Origin: Volutella citrinella
Taxonomy: Eukaryota; Ascomycota; Sordariomycetes; Hypocreales; Nectriaceae
DNA: 64,000 nt
NCBI GenBank assembly: GCA_034401135.1
Contig: JAWZSP010000005.1
Coordinates: forward strand, 2,604,001 to 2,668,000
Direction: 5' to 3'
The notes under the pieces are model-generated. The model ran no database searches. It was given only the letters and a program-made list of their open reading frames with translations, and had not been told where the DNA came from. Below, piece by piece: positions 22,445-33,619 of this stretch; within the stretch, counting starts at the first letter, position 1, and every line of letters begins with the position of its first letter. A program made the position numbers and the translations under genes.

Positions 22445-23093
22445 TCAGTCAACGCGAGCAGCCTGCTCGGCAGCAATCTTGGCCTCCATCTTCCTCCGTG
22501 CGGCCAAAATCATCTCTTCCCTCCTCCGCTGCAGTGACGCATGCCGCTCATCCCGGTTGGAGCTCCAAGCCTTGCCCTTCGCGTCGTCCGCATCACCCTT
22601 CTGGTCCTGTCCTACCTTGTCTTGCAAGTTGTACCGAGTAATCAGGTCAGGCTGGGCCGGCTTCTCCGGCTGTCGCGAGGTGGCCGTCGCGCTGCCGCTC
22701 CCGTTGGCGGCCGGTCGTCCTGGGGGCGGCGGAGGCTGGAAGGTAACCGGGGGCTGGCAATCAGAGACGTTAGCAATGCAAAGTTCGCCAAGGAATGGAA
22801 CACTGGGTGGGAGCTTGACGACGTACAGTTTCGAGGCGGCCAGAGAGGATTCGCTCGGTTGTCTGCTGAACATTGCCCCCGTTGCGCTGCAAATCCCAAA
22901 GAATGTTTCGTCGGTCCACTTGCGGAAACATCTGTTGTATCCTCTCCACCGCTACCTCTCTCGATCGCATGAGCGCTTCTGGCGTCCGCGTTTGTCGTTG
23001 GGGTGCCTGCCCGCCAAAGAGATACCGGATAACCAAACCTGACACCACAAGTATGGCGACCAGGTAGGGCAAGGAGATCTGGTCGTTCGCCAT
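22445..23093 (-). CDS. cue1: CUE1-like ER membrane receptor for Ubc7 (ERAD)
   Basis: Exons 22827-23093 and 22445-22753 encode 191 residues; the 73-nt intron has a TGCTAAC branch. Residues 8-26 (LPYLVAILVVSGLVIRYLF) are an N-terminal membrane anchor directly after a short luminal end. Residues about 44-86 are a CUE ubiquitin-binding domain (ERIQQMFPQVDRRNILWDLQ, then GGNVQQTTERIL), with the MFP motif. A Pro-rich linker leads to a C-terminal charged helix (SLQRRREEMILAARRKMEAK), which fits the Ubc7-binding region of yeast Cue1. In yeast, Cue1 tethers and activates Ubc7 for Hrd1/Doa10-dependent degradation. Membrane anchor, CUE and helix order match the family. Confidence 0.9.
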
Positions 23094-23673
23094 GGCTGAT
23101 GCGCGCCGGAGGCTTCCTATCCCAAAGACAGCAGACGGTGAAGGGATGTTGGGGACGGATTGTATCGGTGATGATCATGGAACCTCGCTGAGTGGCCCGA
23201 GTGTTCCAGCCTCGTCATTTGGTGGCTTCCCGATGTGGTGGGGAAACATCGGCTAATTGTCATATCCCTGTTTGCTCACACGACACAACCACAACGGAGC
23301 GCAAGGTTCACGAACAAACACCAGGGGGAAGCGTCCCATTCGAGACAGGCATCTAGCACATAGACAGACGCATTTTCCATTACAAGGCTGCCGTTTGGAA
23401 TTCCGACCGCGCATGTGCTTGGTGCAAGCGTGGGAAGCATCAGTATTGATCCAGAGTATCTTTCCGAAGCCGTTATCCCAGCATCCCGTCTACCTCGTTG
23501 AATCAGAATATCCGTCCCCCAGGCCGCCGGGGTCGCCAGACCCAATCCAATACCGCAAGAAAATGGCCATCTTCCCCAAAGGCCCAACGCCTCGATTATT
23601 CACACACTCCCGAACCATAGGCCCATGTACCGAGCGGCACTCATCATGTGGAGTTTCCAACAAGGGCAGCATA
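23094..23673. other. Intergenic: CUE1 promoter and NOT2 3' side
   Basis: 580 bp. No supportable gene; short ORFs are featureless. Confidence 0.45.
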
Positions 23674-26097
23674 TTACGGCACGGCGGGTGCTTGGTTGAG
23701 GCTAGTATCAAGATCACCATAGTACAAGGTGAACTCTCTCTGGAAAGGCTTGTTAGTGACCACGGCGTCGGCCGCATGAAAGGCGATGGGACACTTACGC
23801 GCTCTTTGCGCCAGTTGGACGTGTCCCACACGATATAGTACCCTCGCTCATGGTTTGGGCTGAGTATTTGGGGAGTCATGTGCTCGTCCTTGGTCAGCCA
23901 CACCTGCAGCTTCTTATGCCATCGCCAGTTCCTGGAATGCCTTGAATATTGTCAGCCTGGTTTGGTCCGCAAATATTCCGATTTCATATCACCCACAGCT
24001 CTACAGCAGCCATCTGTTGCTTAATATCAGCTGGGCAACTGTAGAAGATCCAGAAGAGAGTTTCTTCATTGAAGCTCTGTATCTTGCTCTCGATTGGCTG
24101 AACGTTTGTTACGCTGTAGCAATCGGGTAGACGGAATTTGCCAGCATGGGCCGTTGGCCGCGGAGGCGTGTCGTCAAAGAGGGAGTAGACTTGTGTCGAG
24201 AAAAGGCTGCGCACAACTGTTAGCAAAGCAAACAGGGAGCCACGGCAAGTACTCACTCCTGCGAGGTCATGTCCAGACCAAGCGAATTCGGGTCCATACC
24301 CACCACCATAGCATGGTAGTCGTGATAGTTGTTCATCAGGGTCCTCAATCCCTTGATGCCCCACTTGTCGACCGTAGGCATGCCAGCAAGAGGATCAATG
24401 ATCTCAGGCACCTGGTTGTCCGCCTCCTCCTTCAGCTTGCTCGCGAGGCTATCCTTCTCCGGTATGCGAACATCCGATGCTGGAGAAAGCGCGTCGATTG
24501 CTGGCCCACCCGTGCTGGCTCCATCCTCACGAAATTGCCCTGAGCTTTTTCGCGTGCGCTCATCGTTAGTAGCAGCCTTTCCATCCTGCGGCCGGGATGA
24601 CCCTATACAGAGTTATGATTTGCTCTCATTCGTGGGCGGAGTGTAGACATACCAGGCGCCCCTACCCCAGGCGGTGACCTCACCTCGCTCGCTCGGCTGT
24701 TAGCAGACAGAGCATTCAGCAGGCCGTTACCCCCCCGATTGCTTTGCCCGGGCCCAGCCGTGGTACCAGGTTGACCTCCAAATCCCAAAGACGACATGAG
24801 ACTCGCACCACGCTCGGAACCAATGTCACCATTTGCAGTCCGATTCAAAGGCGGAAACTCGTCCACGGTGCCAGTTTGTGCCTGGGAAACTTGGCCCATG
24901 CTCCCCTGGTTTCCAAAGCGGAATGATCCTTGCGTAGAACCCATCCGAGATGACGCTGGACTGAATAAATCATCCTGGCCCCCTTGCTGGGTTGACAGTG
25001 GTGTTGGCTGGTTTCGTTGCACGGGACCACCCAGGGTTCTTGAGCCAGCGCCTGACCACATGGACGCTTGGTTCGCATTGGCAATTTGAGAATTGTTCGA
25101 AAGAGACGGGAACTCCCTAGAGAGAGAGAAATGTTAATACATGGTCGTGAAATGACGGCAGATATGATGTTGGGGTGGTGAAGTGTGCAGAACCAAGCCA
25201 TTGGCACAAGGGTGCAATACCCCTTTACCACGGCCGAGTAGGCCAGAGCCGGGACTCGCTCGGCGGATCCAGGAGACGATGGCATTCTGAGAGGAATATC
25301 GACTGCATTTGTATGCTTGCATGTCTGGAATCACCGAGTGATGTTGTGGTTGGGTAGAACCCGTGGGCAAGCCAGAGTTGGAAAGAACGTACGAGAGATC
25401 CAAGGGCGTCGCAGGTTGCGACCCGCTCAAGCTCTGCGCGAAACTAACGTTCCCGCCGAGTTGGCGGTTGGGATTCGGGAGGCCAGCACCGCCCATGGGC
25501 ACGCCTCCACCGAACGCCCAGCCAGAGGTGTTGTTCCCTGTGTTGTTGACCCGAGAGTTAGCAGGCTCGATCCAAGCGGGGCGCGGGTTTCTTGGATTGC
25601 GTCAAACGACGAGACATAGGGCGTACCTAGCTTTCCATTCGGTAGCCGATTCGATACTCTTCCGGTTTGCTGGGGCTGTTGCTGGTTTCCGAAACCACCA
25701 GGCATTCCACGGAGTGTTTGTGGCACTGCTCCTATTGTCAGACACTTGTGTCAGCTACCTCAACTCTTGCGAAGCCAAAAGTCACCGCTAGCATCGCCAG
25801 CGATCCAGATCATCCAGTTTCCCCTTCCCTTTTGACACCTAAGCCCACTTGCCATCAGTAGTTGGGCTGGTGCTTCCCCATGGGGGCGGTGCACGCAGGA
25901 CAGACGCATTGGGCAGAGAAGCTACACTTCAGATCCATGCCGTGTCCACGCACACAGAGGTGCAGCCGCTCTTCAAACTTGGGCGCTGGGTTGTTTATGG
26001 ACACCAAAGAGCATCAAACGCTCCTGCATTGGGCCACACGGCGGGGTCCTGGGCAGAAAATAGCATCGGTGGGAGCAGTCGTACCTGGCCGATTCAT
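23674..26097 (-). CDS. not2: CCR4-NOT complex subunit 2 (NOT2/NOT3/NOT5 family)
   Basis: Eight exons encode 496 residues: 26085-26097, 25627-25731, 25393-25537, 24653-25116, 24257-24602, 23997-24206, 23799-23940 and 23674-23739. The first exon has only 13 nt (MNRP plus one base), followed by a 353-nt intron; intron 3 is 276 nt; the rest are 50-89 nt. The N-terminal 250 residues are Gly-, Asn-, Gln- and Ser-rich and disordered, containing the conserved short motif LDLSEFPSLSNN. The C-terminal NOT box (about residues 330-490) includes KWGIKGLRTLMNNYHDYHAM, the GMDPNSLGLDM segment, NEETLFWIFYSCPADIKQQM, ELHSRNWRWHKKLQVWL and the terminal WDTSNWRKERREFTLYYGDL. NOT2 binds NOT1 and helps form the deadenylase module that shortens mRNA poly(A) tails. 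The splice choice at 23940/23997 was fixed by alignment to the ELFNRDWRYHK pattern of animal CNOT2. Confidence 0.94.
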
Positions 26098-26454
26098 GAT
26101 TGTATCGTGTCGCGCGATCGAGTGCGGCGGGGCTAAAAATTTGAATAGGGGGGAATCGGAAATTCGGTTCGTTCGCGGTCGTTGGGTGGTGTTGGAATGT
26201 CGATGTGCCTGTGATGCGATGCGATGCTGGGCTTTGCGGCACCGCTTGGAGAAGGCTGGCGGTTGCAGCCCGTGGCCGGATTCAAGTGGGTCCGCACCGA
26301 CAATCGATGCCCCGCCAATCACGGTGCCAGGTTGCCAAGGCTGACAGTATGGTGGCAAGGTTGTGAGGCACAGCTGACGAGACCTCAGTCATGGTGACAA
26401 GCGGGAGGGGCTCGTCGTTATTTTTTCTTTCTTAGTGTGAGTTTTCACTGTTTC
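26098..26454. other. Intergenic: NOT2 promoter / ZNG1 3' UTR
   Basis: 357 bp between the NOT2 start and the ZNG1 stop, both genes on the minus strand. No other gene is seen. Confidence 0.5.
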
Positions 26455-27829
26455 TCAATCCGCCAGAACGGCCCTCTTAAAGCTATCCTCAAAGCCCACG
26501 CCCACAACCCGCTTCCCAATCAGGATGATTTTTCCCTCCACCAATTCTGGTTCGCCTGCGTGACTGTCGCTAATCTCAAAGACCTCCCTCACGCCCTGGA
26601 TTATCTTCACTTCGCCGTTTGCCAGCACAAACCGCCCTTTCGCGCGGTGGATCTCAAAAACACCAGCTTTCTCTTCGTCTGGAAGCTTTCTATCCCAAAG
26701 CACAGACTGTAGCCAGCGATCGACGGCCTCCAATTGGCCCTCGCGCAAACGAGGAACGGAGATTGTGATTGTCGAGATTGTCTGCATGAGTTAGCCTACT
26801 GGTTGCTCTCCACGCTCCCCGCCACCCCAGCACTCTGAACTCACAGGATCTAGATGGCTATGCCCCTTTGCCTGGGCATCTGATTCATTGAACTGATCGT
26901 AAGCGTGCAAGTCAAGCAGGAATCCCTCCAATTGGGGAACAACACTGCGCTCCGTGACATGCATCTTCGCAACTCCGTTGATGGACTCAATTCTTGCCTT
27001 GACTTGGTTGAGCTCACTCTCGGTCACCATATCAGACTTGTTTATGACAATGACGTCGGCGTGGGAAATTTGTACATGGGCCGTTGTCATGACAAGGCCA
27101 TGGTCGTCATGGTCTTCGTGGCCCTCAACTCTGCCATTTGAGTCTTCTAGGCTTCGGAGAATGTTCTTCGCGTCGACAAGCGTCACAATTCCATCCAAGT
27201 AAATGGTGCTTCCTAGACCATCGTCTACCCAGAAAAGAGGGGCTATGTTGCCAGGGTCGGCGAGGCCAGTGGTTTCGAGAAGAATGTAGTCGAATGCGCC
27301 CTTCTTCTGCATCAAAGACTCAATGGCATTCACACCCGTATCTCTGCATTGTGTCAGAAGAGTCGGTCAGCAATGGGGGATCCTTACTTGACTGAACAGC
27401 ATATGCAGCCGTTTCCAACCTCGAGCCATTCCTCCACTTGCTGGTCGCCTTTGTTCACTGTGAGGGACTTCTCGATATCAAGAGCTGAAGATCAGTGTAA
27501 GAATTCATCACATCCAAGACGTTGATCGACTTACAATCGCCAAATTCTGCCACGATGTTAGCAATTCCTTCGCAGCACAAGCTGGCAGGATGTCGCACCA
27601 TTCATAATGACGGCAATTTTTTTCCCATGTTGAGCTGTTAGGATATAATTCAGAAGGGTGGTCTTTCCAGCTCCAAGATACCCTACCGAGTTTCAGCATG
27701 TTTACTTGCGCTTGGTGATGTCGTTATACCTGTGACAATTGTGATTGGGACTTTGACGGTGACCTCGTCCTCGCTATCCTGGGCCGTCGTGTTGACCAAC
27801 TGTGGCGGGGCATCGTCGTCAGAGTCCAT
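26455..27829 (-). CDS. zng1: ZNG1-type CobW/COG0523 GTPase (zinc metallochaperone)
   Basis: Six exons encode 372 residues: 27730-27829, 27599-27682, 27535-27546, 27388-27484, 26845-27343 and 26455-26781. Exon 3 is a 12-nt microexon that completes NEFGDS. The P-loop is GYLGAGKT (34-41). The metal motif CICC sits at 92-95 in [10 protein letters not shown]. The guanine-specificity motif is NKSD, and the switch region is [21 protein letters not shown] His/Asp-rich loop ([10 protein letters not shown]) lies between, and the CobW C-terminal domain starts at about residue 260. In animals and yeast ZNG1 hands zinc to methionine aminopeptidase 1 and uses an N-terminal CPELVP-like motif for docking. 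Here the corresponding acidic leader reads DDAPPQLV, without the Cys. The gene shares a 372-bp divergent promoter with the MOB gene. Symbol by homology. Confidence 0.93.
27535..27546 (-). other. 12-nt microexon of the ZNG1-like gene
   Basis: The twelve coding bases lie between introns of 52 and 50 nt. The upstream intron ends in TGCTAAC...GCAG and the downstream one starts GTAAGT. The exon joins AAT-G to T-CT and restores IMNEFGDSLDIEKS, which matches the invariant NEFG of COG0523 proteins. Leaving it out would delete four residues from a nucleotide-contacting region. Confidence 0.88.
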
Positions 27830-28201
27830 GTCTAGAACTCTCCTCAGCCACTCGCGAGATGTGCTTCACCAAAATTCCGAATACAAATTCAGGCTGTAAA
27901 ATACAGATGGCCAATATTACAGCTCTAATTCGTCAGTCGTCTCTTTTGAACGAGGGAGGATTGGATGATCGTTGTTTGAAGATCGATTGGGCTTGTGGAG
28001 CGGGAGTGGGAGTGGGGAAATCGCACGGCCCCCGTTAGACGCATCCAAGCCATCACTATGCATCTATAGAGCTCAAGTCAGAAACTGCAGCTAGCGTGTG
28101 CCAAAGCGCCTAACCGCGTGTCTAACCGCCGAGCTCTCAAAGCCCATCGCAGCATTGAAGATCCACGACACACTCCACTATCACAGCCTTAGTTGCCCAA
28201 A
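27830..28201. promoter_or_regulatory. Bidirectional promoter ZNG1 / MOB protein
   Basis: The 372 bp between two divergent start codons must contain both 5' UTRs and promoters. No recognisable zinc-response or other motif could be assigned with confidence. Confidence 0.55.
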
Positions 28202-29780
28202 ATGGCACTCGCACCGAGCTCCCCTCGGCTACCAAGTCCGCCGCCTGCGGCTGAGATACAAATCGGACCCAACTCCCCTTCTGGCGGCGCGGCTGCCAGT
28301 CCTGTCGCGTCGGAAATGGAGCAGACGCTCCTTGATGCAAGCTCTAGGCGGCGCATACATCCAGGTACCAAGGCCGAAGAGATGTCTGCGGGACCGCCCT
28401 TGATTCCTCTCCAAGAAGTTTGTGCGCCCAGGATGCCGGGAGGATGTAGCTAACGAAGTGCAACAGCTGGACTCGGCTTTCCAACTTCAGGAACACCTCG
28501 CAGCCCTCCACTGCTACCATACTGCCTCCAATACCCAACCTCTTACTCGCACGACCGCCCTCCAGCTCGCGCAACCGCCCGCCGGGATCGACCGCACGAT
28601 CTGGCTGTATGAGCTCTGCCGCTTTCTCATTTCTCAATGCAACTCCTTGATAGTGGGCTTCCTCTTCGACGCACCACCTTGCAGCGCAAGTACCTGCCCC
28701 GAGATGCGAGCATCAGAATGGCAGTTCCTCTGCGCCGTTCATGAGCAGCCCAAGAGCTGCTGCGCCATCGACTACTGTTGCCACACTCTCGACTGGGCTG
28801 CCAACGTCGTCACGGACCAGAAAATCTTCCCCAGTCGTTTCGTCGTGCTGAACGACACCCACAGCAAGAACGTTGGCATCAAGAACCTGGTCAATGTGTT
28901 TCGCCGGCTCCATAGAATCTTTGCGCACGCCTGGTTCCAGCACCGAGGCGTCTTTTGGACTGTTGAGGGCCAAACCGGCCTCTATGTGTTCTTCAAGACC
29001 GTGTGCGACCTGTACGACTTGCTACCCGCAGAGAACTACAAGCTACCGCCTGAGGCCGAAGGTCTGGAGGCCCCCACCGAACAAGAACCAGAGAAGCCAG
29101 CTCCGACAATCTTGAAGGCCCAGACTCAACAGCGAGGCCCTGGAGGGGAAGACGACAATATTCACCCCGCCCGCACTAACACCCGACGGCATATTAGGAG
29201 CAGTCCATCAACCGGTAGTGCCGTGACGACGGTGATAGAGGCCGAGGAAGAGGAAGGCGACGGTGTCTCGAAGAAATTGAGGGATTTGCACATTTCTGGC
29301 CCTCCACCTGTCGAGGAAGAACCTGAGACTGCAGATGTACCAGTCATCGTTGAAAGATCGGTGATGGCACAGTCTTCAGGTGCAAAGCGGGATTCCTTGG
29401 ATCAAGCTGAAGACGGCAAGGACGAAAGTGAAGCCTCAGACGGCGATCAGACGGTCATCGAACCAGTCCCAGAAGCTGAGCCGTCGACAAACGGTGATGA
29501 ATCGGCCGATGGCCCTCCACCAGCAGAGTCAACAACAACCAATGAGGACAAGGAGAAGCCCAATCCCCCAGAAGCGCCATCTTCTGATCATGAAGCTACA
29601 AAACCTGGTGTGGAGGTAGTAGAGACCGAAGCTCAGGAATCACCAACGGAGCCCTCCGACAAACCCCTCTCCGACACCTCCAACGCTCCAAAAGTGAGCG
29701 AGGTCCCCATCTCGGGTGAGGACGCAGAGAAGCCAGCTCAGAGCCCAGAACCCAAAACAGAGAAGGAGAGTAGCAAGTAA
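28202..29780 (+). CDS. MOB family protein, phocein/MOB4 (MOB-3) type, with long acidic tail
   Basis: Exons 28202-28417 and 28467-29780 encode 509 residues; the 49-nt intron has a GCTAACG branch and CAACAG acceptor. The Mob domain spans about 73-255. The zinc ligands fit a C-x4-C (Cys144, Cys149) and H-x4-H (His226, His231) arrangement, as in human MOB1 (Cys79, Cys84, His161, His166). The core EWQFLCAVHEQPKSC-CAIDY followed by CHTLDWAAN and the HRIFAHAWFQHR helix resemble phocein more than MOB1/2. Phocein-type MOBs belong to the STRIPAK complex, which in filamentous fungi governs hyphal fusion and fruiting-body development. The N-terminal 70 residues are Pro/Ser-rich. The last 250 are strongly acidic and disordered (TVIEAEEEEGDGV and Glu/Pro/Ser repeats), making the protein more than twice the size of animal MOB4. 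STRIPAK membership is inference from family. Confidence 0.88.
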
Positions 29781-30512
29781 CCATACATAAAGCATCGACG
29801 AGGGAAGGTTTCAATAATATTCCGACGCAGCTCATACTGACTGCCCCTGATCAATCACGTATCCTATTTTAACACTCCAAGTCAAATAAAATAATTTACT
29901 GTGCAAATTTACTATGTCAGTTCGTGTAGACGGAAGAAGATTTTTTACAGAATTAAGTTGTCCCCGACAGTACATGTGATCTATTGAACGGGCTTGTCGA
30001 TTTCGTTCATCACGACAGAAATCTCAAATCGCACTTGATTCCCTTGTCAATGTTTAAAACCTCATCTTCTGCTATTGAGCAGCAATAGGCGAAGTCGGGT
30101 ATCTAAGATGAGTTGGGTTTCCCCATGGTGACCCCACCATGTTGGTTGAGATGGATTTTAGTTGCCCAACACACCCACAGTATGGGTGCTGTCAGAAGAA
30201 AGCGCAAAGTAGGAGACACCTTGCGCCTCATGTCGTCCCTGCTTCCTCTATACTCCTCCCTGGTTTCCGGGATTTCTGCAAAGTCTTCTCTCGCCGTTCC
30301 ATATCCACCAAAACTGATCATCCAAGACAAGAGCAACCCCCTTTACTACTCTTTGAGTAGCATTGCTCTGGAAGTCCAGGACACTTTTGTACCAACAACC
30401 GTGCATATGTACAACGAGGAGACACCATATTCAAGTTAGCTCCGTCATCTCTTTCTCTCCAATACCACTTTTATACCGCAGTCGTGCTGCATTTTTCAAA
30501 AAAATCTCCACA
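29781..30512. other. Convergent 3' intergenic region (MOB / Zn2Cys6 regulator)
   Basis: About 730 bp, AT-richer than its neighbours, especially 29860-29960. It contains 3' UTR signals such as AATAAAATAATTT near 29888 downstream of the MOB stop. No gene is supported. Confidence 0.5.
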
Positions 30513-32910
30513 TCACATCGACTGCCCGTGGAGATCTGAATCCTCCATTGTCTCGTCATCGCCTAGACTGACACCTCGGTCGACATGGTGTAGAGCCAAC
30601 TTTTCGAAAATATGTTTAACCTCTCGAAGGTTTTCTTGTTGGGCCGTAACAGCAGCGACATTTCGTTCGTCAGCGAAGCTTCGAATGTTTTGCAATACGG
30701 GGCTGAGCCCTTCATCGTCCGGGAGCCACCATCGAGTACAAGACGGGTCGCGAAATAGTTCTGCCATTTTGTTGCGAAGAGTTCCAGGGTGAATATAGCT
30801 TGTTAGGAAAAGGTTAGCAAAGCTGACGGCGCAAAGGGGCCTGACAATGTCGGCTAGGGACATACCCCATGCGTTCAAGCAAAGCAAATTTTTTCCTGAA
30901 CCACAGATGATGCCGTTCATCTTGGGGCATAAATAGTGCTGCAATGGCAATCAAAGATTGTGTGAGGATGAGAGCACCCTTTGGGGTTTTTGGCCAATTT
31001 TCCAAAGTCTCAAAGTACTGGGCGGTCCGATAGGCATGGCCCTGAAGGTCCATAAATAATGAGTCGGTTCCGATATTGGGGGACTGGCATTGATGCATAA
31101 TCATGACGGATGTCCATTCTGCGCACAGAATTGTAACGGGGAACAAGGGGAAGTCGTACAGGATGCCGGGCGTGAATGCATCGACGATATCAGCGGGTCG
31201 GGGTGGCGGGTGTCCCGGGAGGTCTTTGACTAGGTAACGAATGTCCGCAAGCGCAGGATCCCGTGCCTCGTTCCACTCTATCAGTCGTTTTGTCAGGTTG
31301 TAATGTTCTTCCACGAATTCCTCGGTCGAAATTTGGCCCCGATTATTCTTCGCGAAGAGAATCGACATGTCGTATGTAATCAGCCTTTGCGAACCCATCC
31401 ATTCCTCAATCTTCCAACGCAGCTCGGTGGGTTGTATGGCCATCTGGCACCGCGAGAACTCGATGATCATGAGAAACCACTCTCGGGGCAGATCCGTTGG
31501 AAATCCTCCCATTAGCGCAACGAAGTTATCGAACCGAGCATACCAGTTAAGACACATTCGTCCTACTGCAGTTTGCATGACTGTTTGGGGGGTGAATATG
31601 CTCGTCAGAATTTCGAGAGCTGCTTTCTGGTGCCCCATGAGGTTAACCCAGTCACCTAGGTATTCCTAAACAGGATCGAGGTGTCAGATATGAAAGAAAG
31701 CAAGCTGAAGCCCGATCGAACGTATGGCCCTACCTCAATTGTAGCAAGTTGCAAAATTGTAAGTAGTGTTGCGATATTGTGCTTTTCCTTCCGTTTCAAA
31801 AATTCCAAGAGCAAGGTGACGCTTCTGTTGTAGTATTTCAAAAAATCTTCCAATTTCCCATTGGGTGTTTGCAGAGCAATATGATAAGCGGAGAATCCAA
31901 CTAGTGCGTTGAGCAACGATTCGTTTCGAATGGCAATACTCGGCAGGATAGTCTTGAAGAAATCGTCGCCATCAAGAGGAGTACAGTAGTGATAATGGGT
32001 AAGGTTCTCGACGAAGAAGGAAAGACATCGCTGTATCTCGCCAGGCAAATGCGACCAGTCGGGTGGCCCCATATTCAAGGGAAACTCCATGGAAGCATAT
32101 TGGTATGCGGACAAGCTACCGGGCGTTGGCGCAGAGTTTGATGGAGATGAGCTCTTCGTCTCTCCCAGGGATGATGTTTCCGAAGTCTGCCGTCTGCTGC
32201 GAAACTGAAAAGATTTGAGAGAGGTCGCGGAAGGTCGCGAGGACTGTGGTCCTTCGTCTTCGGGCGGCTCGTGTTCGTCGGGGATGGTCTCGAGTTTTGT
32301 ATCCGGTTCTGTTTCCTCGTCATCTTCACCATTCGACGATGGAGAACTTGTGTTATTCTCGGCAGATGCAGCATCCTTGATGTGACTACCGGAGCCGGAA
32401 GGAGTTTTCGAGGCTGGCGCATCAGGGTAGATGCATTCGCGGTTCCCCTTCTTACAGCCTAGAGCATATTAGGGGACCATAAGATAATTCCGATCATGGC
32501 ATGTGTCACTTACGTTCGCAGATCGGTCGTGTTTCGTCGCACTAGTATAGATTAACGCGGTGTATATCAAGTTGGGGGGGAGGGCAAGTCATTCTTACCT
32601 TGACCCTTCTGCTTCTGCACATAAAACAGCCGGATCGGGTGCGTCGATGCTTGACATGGTCGGTCCCTGATCCAGCTGCTGCAATCCCCGACTTCCTGCG
32701 GCCCTTTTGTGTCTTTGAAGGATTGAACATCGTTGGCTCCGGAAACCCAGTAAAGTAACCAAGCTGCTGGTAAGGGCCTGGCATCGGAGCAGATGTCATC
32801 GACATTGGTTGACCATGTAATTGGGGGGGCATCATCTCGCCAGCACTGGTGACTGGGTGCATCCCAGCTCCCGACATAGAAGCCAAGAAGTGGTGGTAGT
32901 AATCCCCCAT
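30513..32910 (-). CDS. Zn(II)2Cys6 fungal-type transcription factor
   Basis: Five exons, 32599-32910, 32514-32541, 31734-32458, 30866-31665 and 30513-30798, encode 716 residues. The zinc cluster has the exact spacing C-x2-C-x6-C-x6-C-x2-C-x6-C at Cys95, 98, 105, 112, 115 and 122 (RRTRSGCFMCRSRRVK, CDETRPICERCKKGNREC). It is split over three exons, with the middle one only 28 nt. Upstream lies a Met-, Gly- and Pro-rich region (MSMTSAPMPGPYQQ). After a Ser/Glu-rich linker comes the helical fungal regulatory domain (about 240-650), with FFVENLTHYHYCTPLDGDDF, SLLNALVGFSAYHIALQTPN and YNLTKRLIEWNEARDPALAD. It is a DNA-binding regulator; target genes cannot be inferred. Its promoter side opens into the 8.8-kb gene-poor interval, a layout often seen for developmental regulators (inference). 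Confidence 0.92.
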
Positions 32911-33602
32911 CGTAGTGATCAAGGAGCGAGACGCCCGGCAGGATTACGGTTGGCTTGGGTAGCTTCTGTACAGAAGCGGATGTCTTGAAGGGTCGCAGTC
33001 CTTTGTGTAACTCGCATTCTTTTCGAGAGTGCGCTTCCGGATCGAACAGCGGCAACTTCTGAGGCGGACCAGAATTGCCGTTCGGCGAAGAGGCGGGAAT
33101 GGCCGAGTTGATTTGAGGGTTATCGTCCCAAGCCCAGGGAAACCAGTTGCATGCTAGGGGCGAGGGAGCAGATCAAATCCAGGACATCAGCCACTCCCAT
33201 CAGGCGTTAATGAGCCACGTCCCTGCGGAAAAGTTGACAGGCCAGGGGTATATCCGGAGAATCAGCAAAATACTGCCCATTACTCGCACAACTGGCCAGC
33301 AGGACCGCGCCCAACTGGACGAAGAGACGAACCCTGGGGGCCGGCCAGTGGGGTGGTATGGGCTGGACGGGAAGAAGGAAAACGATCGGGATTCTAGTTG
33401 AGGTTCCGATCTTGAAGGGCCAGGGCTAGTTGCCGATGGACACAGTGTCGGGTTTATCTGACACTTTGGTGCTCTTAGGTCGATCCAGGAGTCTGCAGGA
33501 TGGCAGCGGCTAGCTGAAACGCGGCAGACACGATGCTGGCTGGATACTGGTGGGTGAGTCCGGTATTGGCTGTGTTTGGTGAATTTGGGGGGCGAAGGGT
33601 GA

Positions 33603-33619
33603 GGGGGGGGGGGGGGGGG
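33603..33619. repeat. G17 homopolymer
   Basis: Seventeen consecutive G follow GA. Such a run can form a G-quadruplex and is a common site of sequencing length error. Confidence 0.9.
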
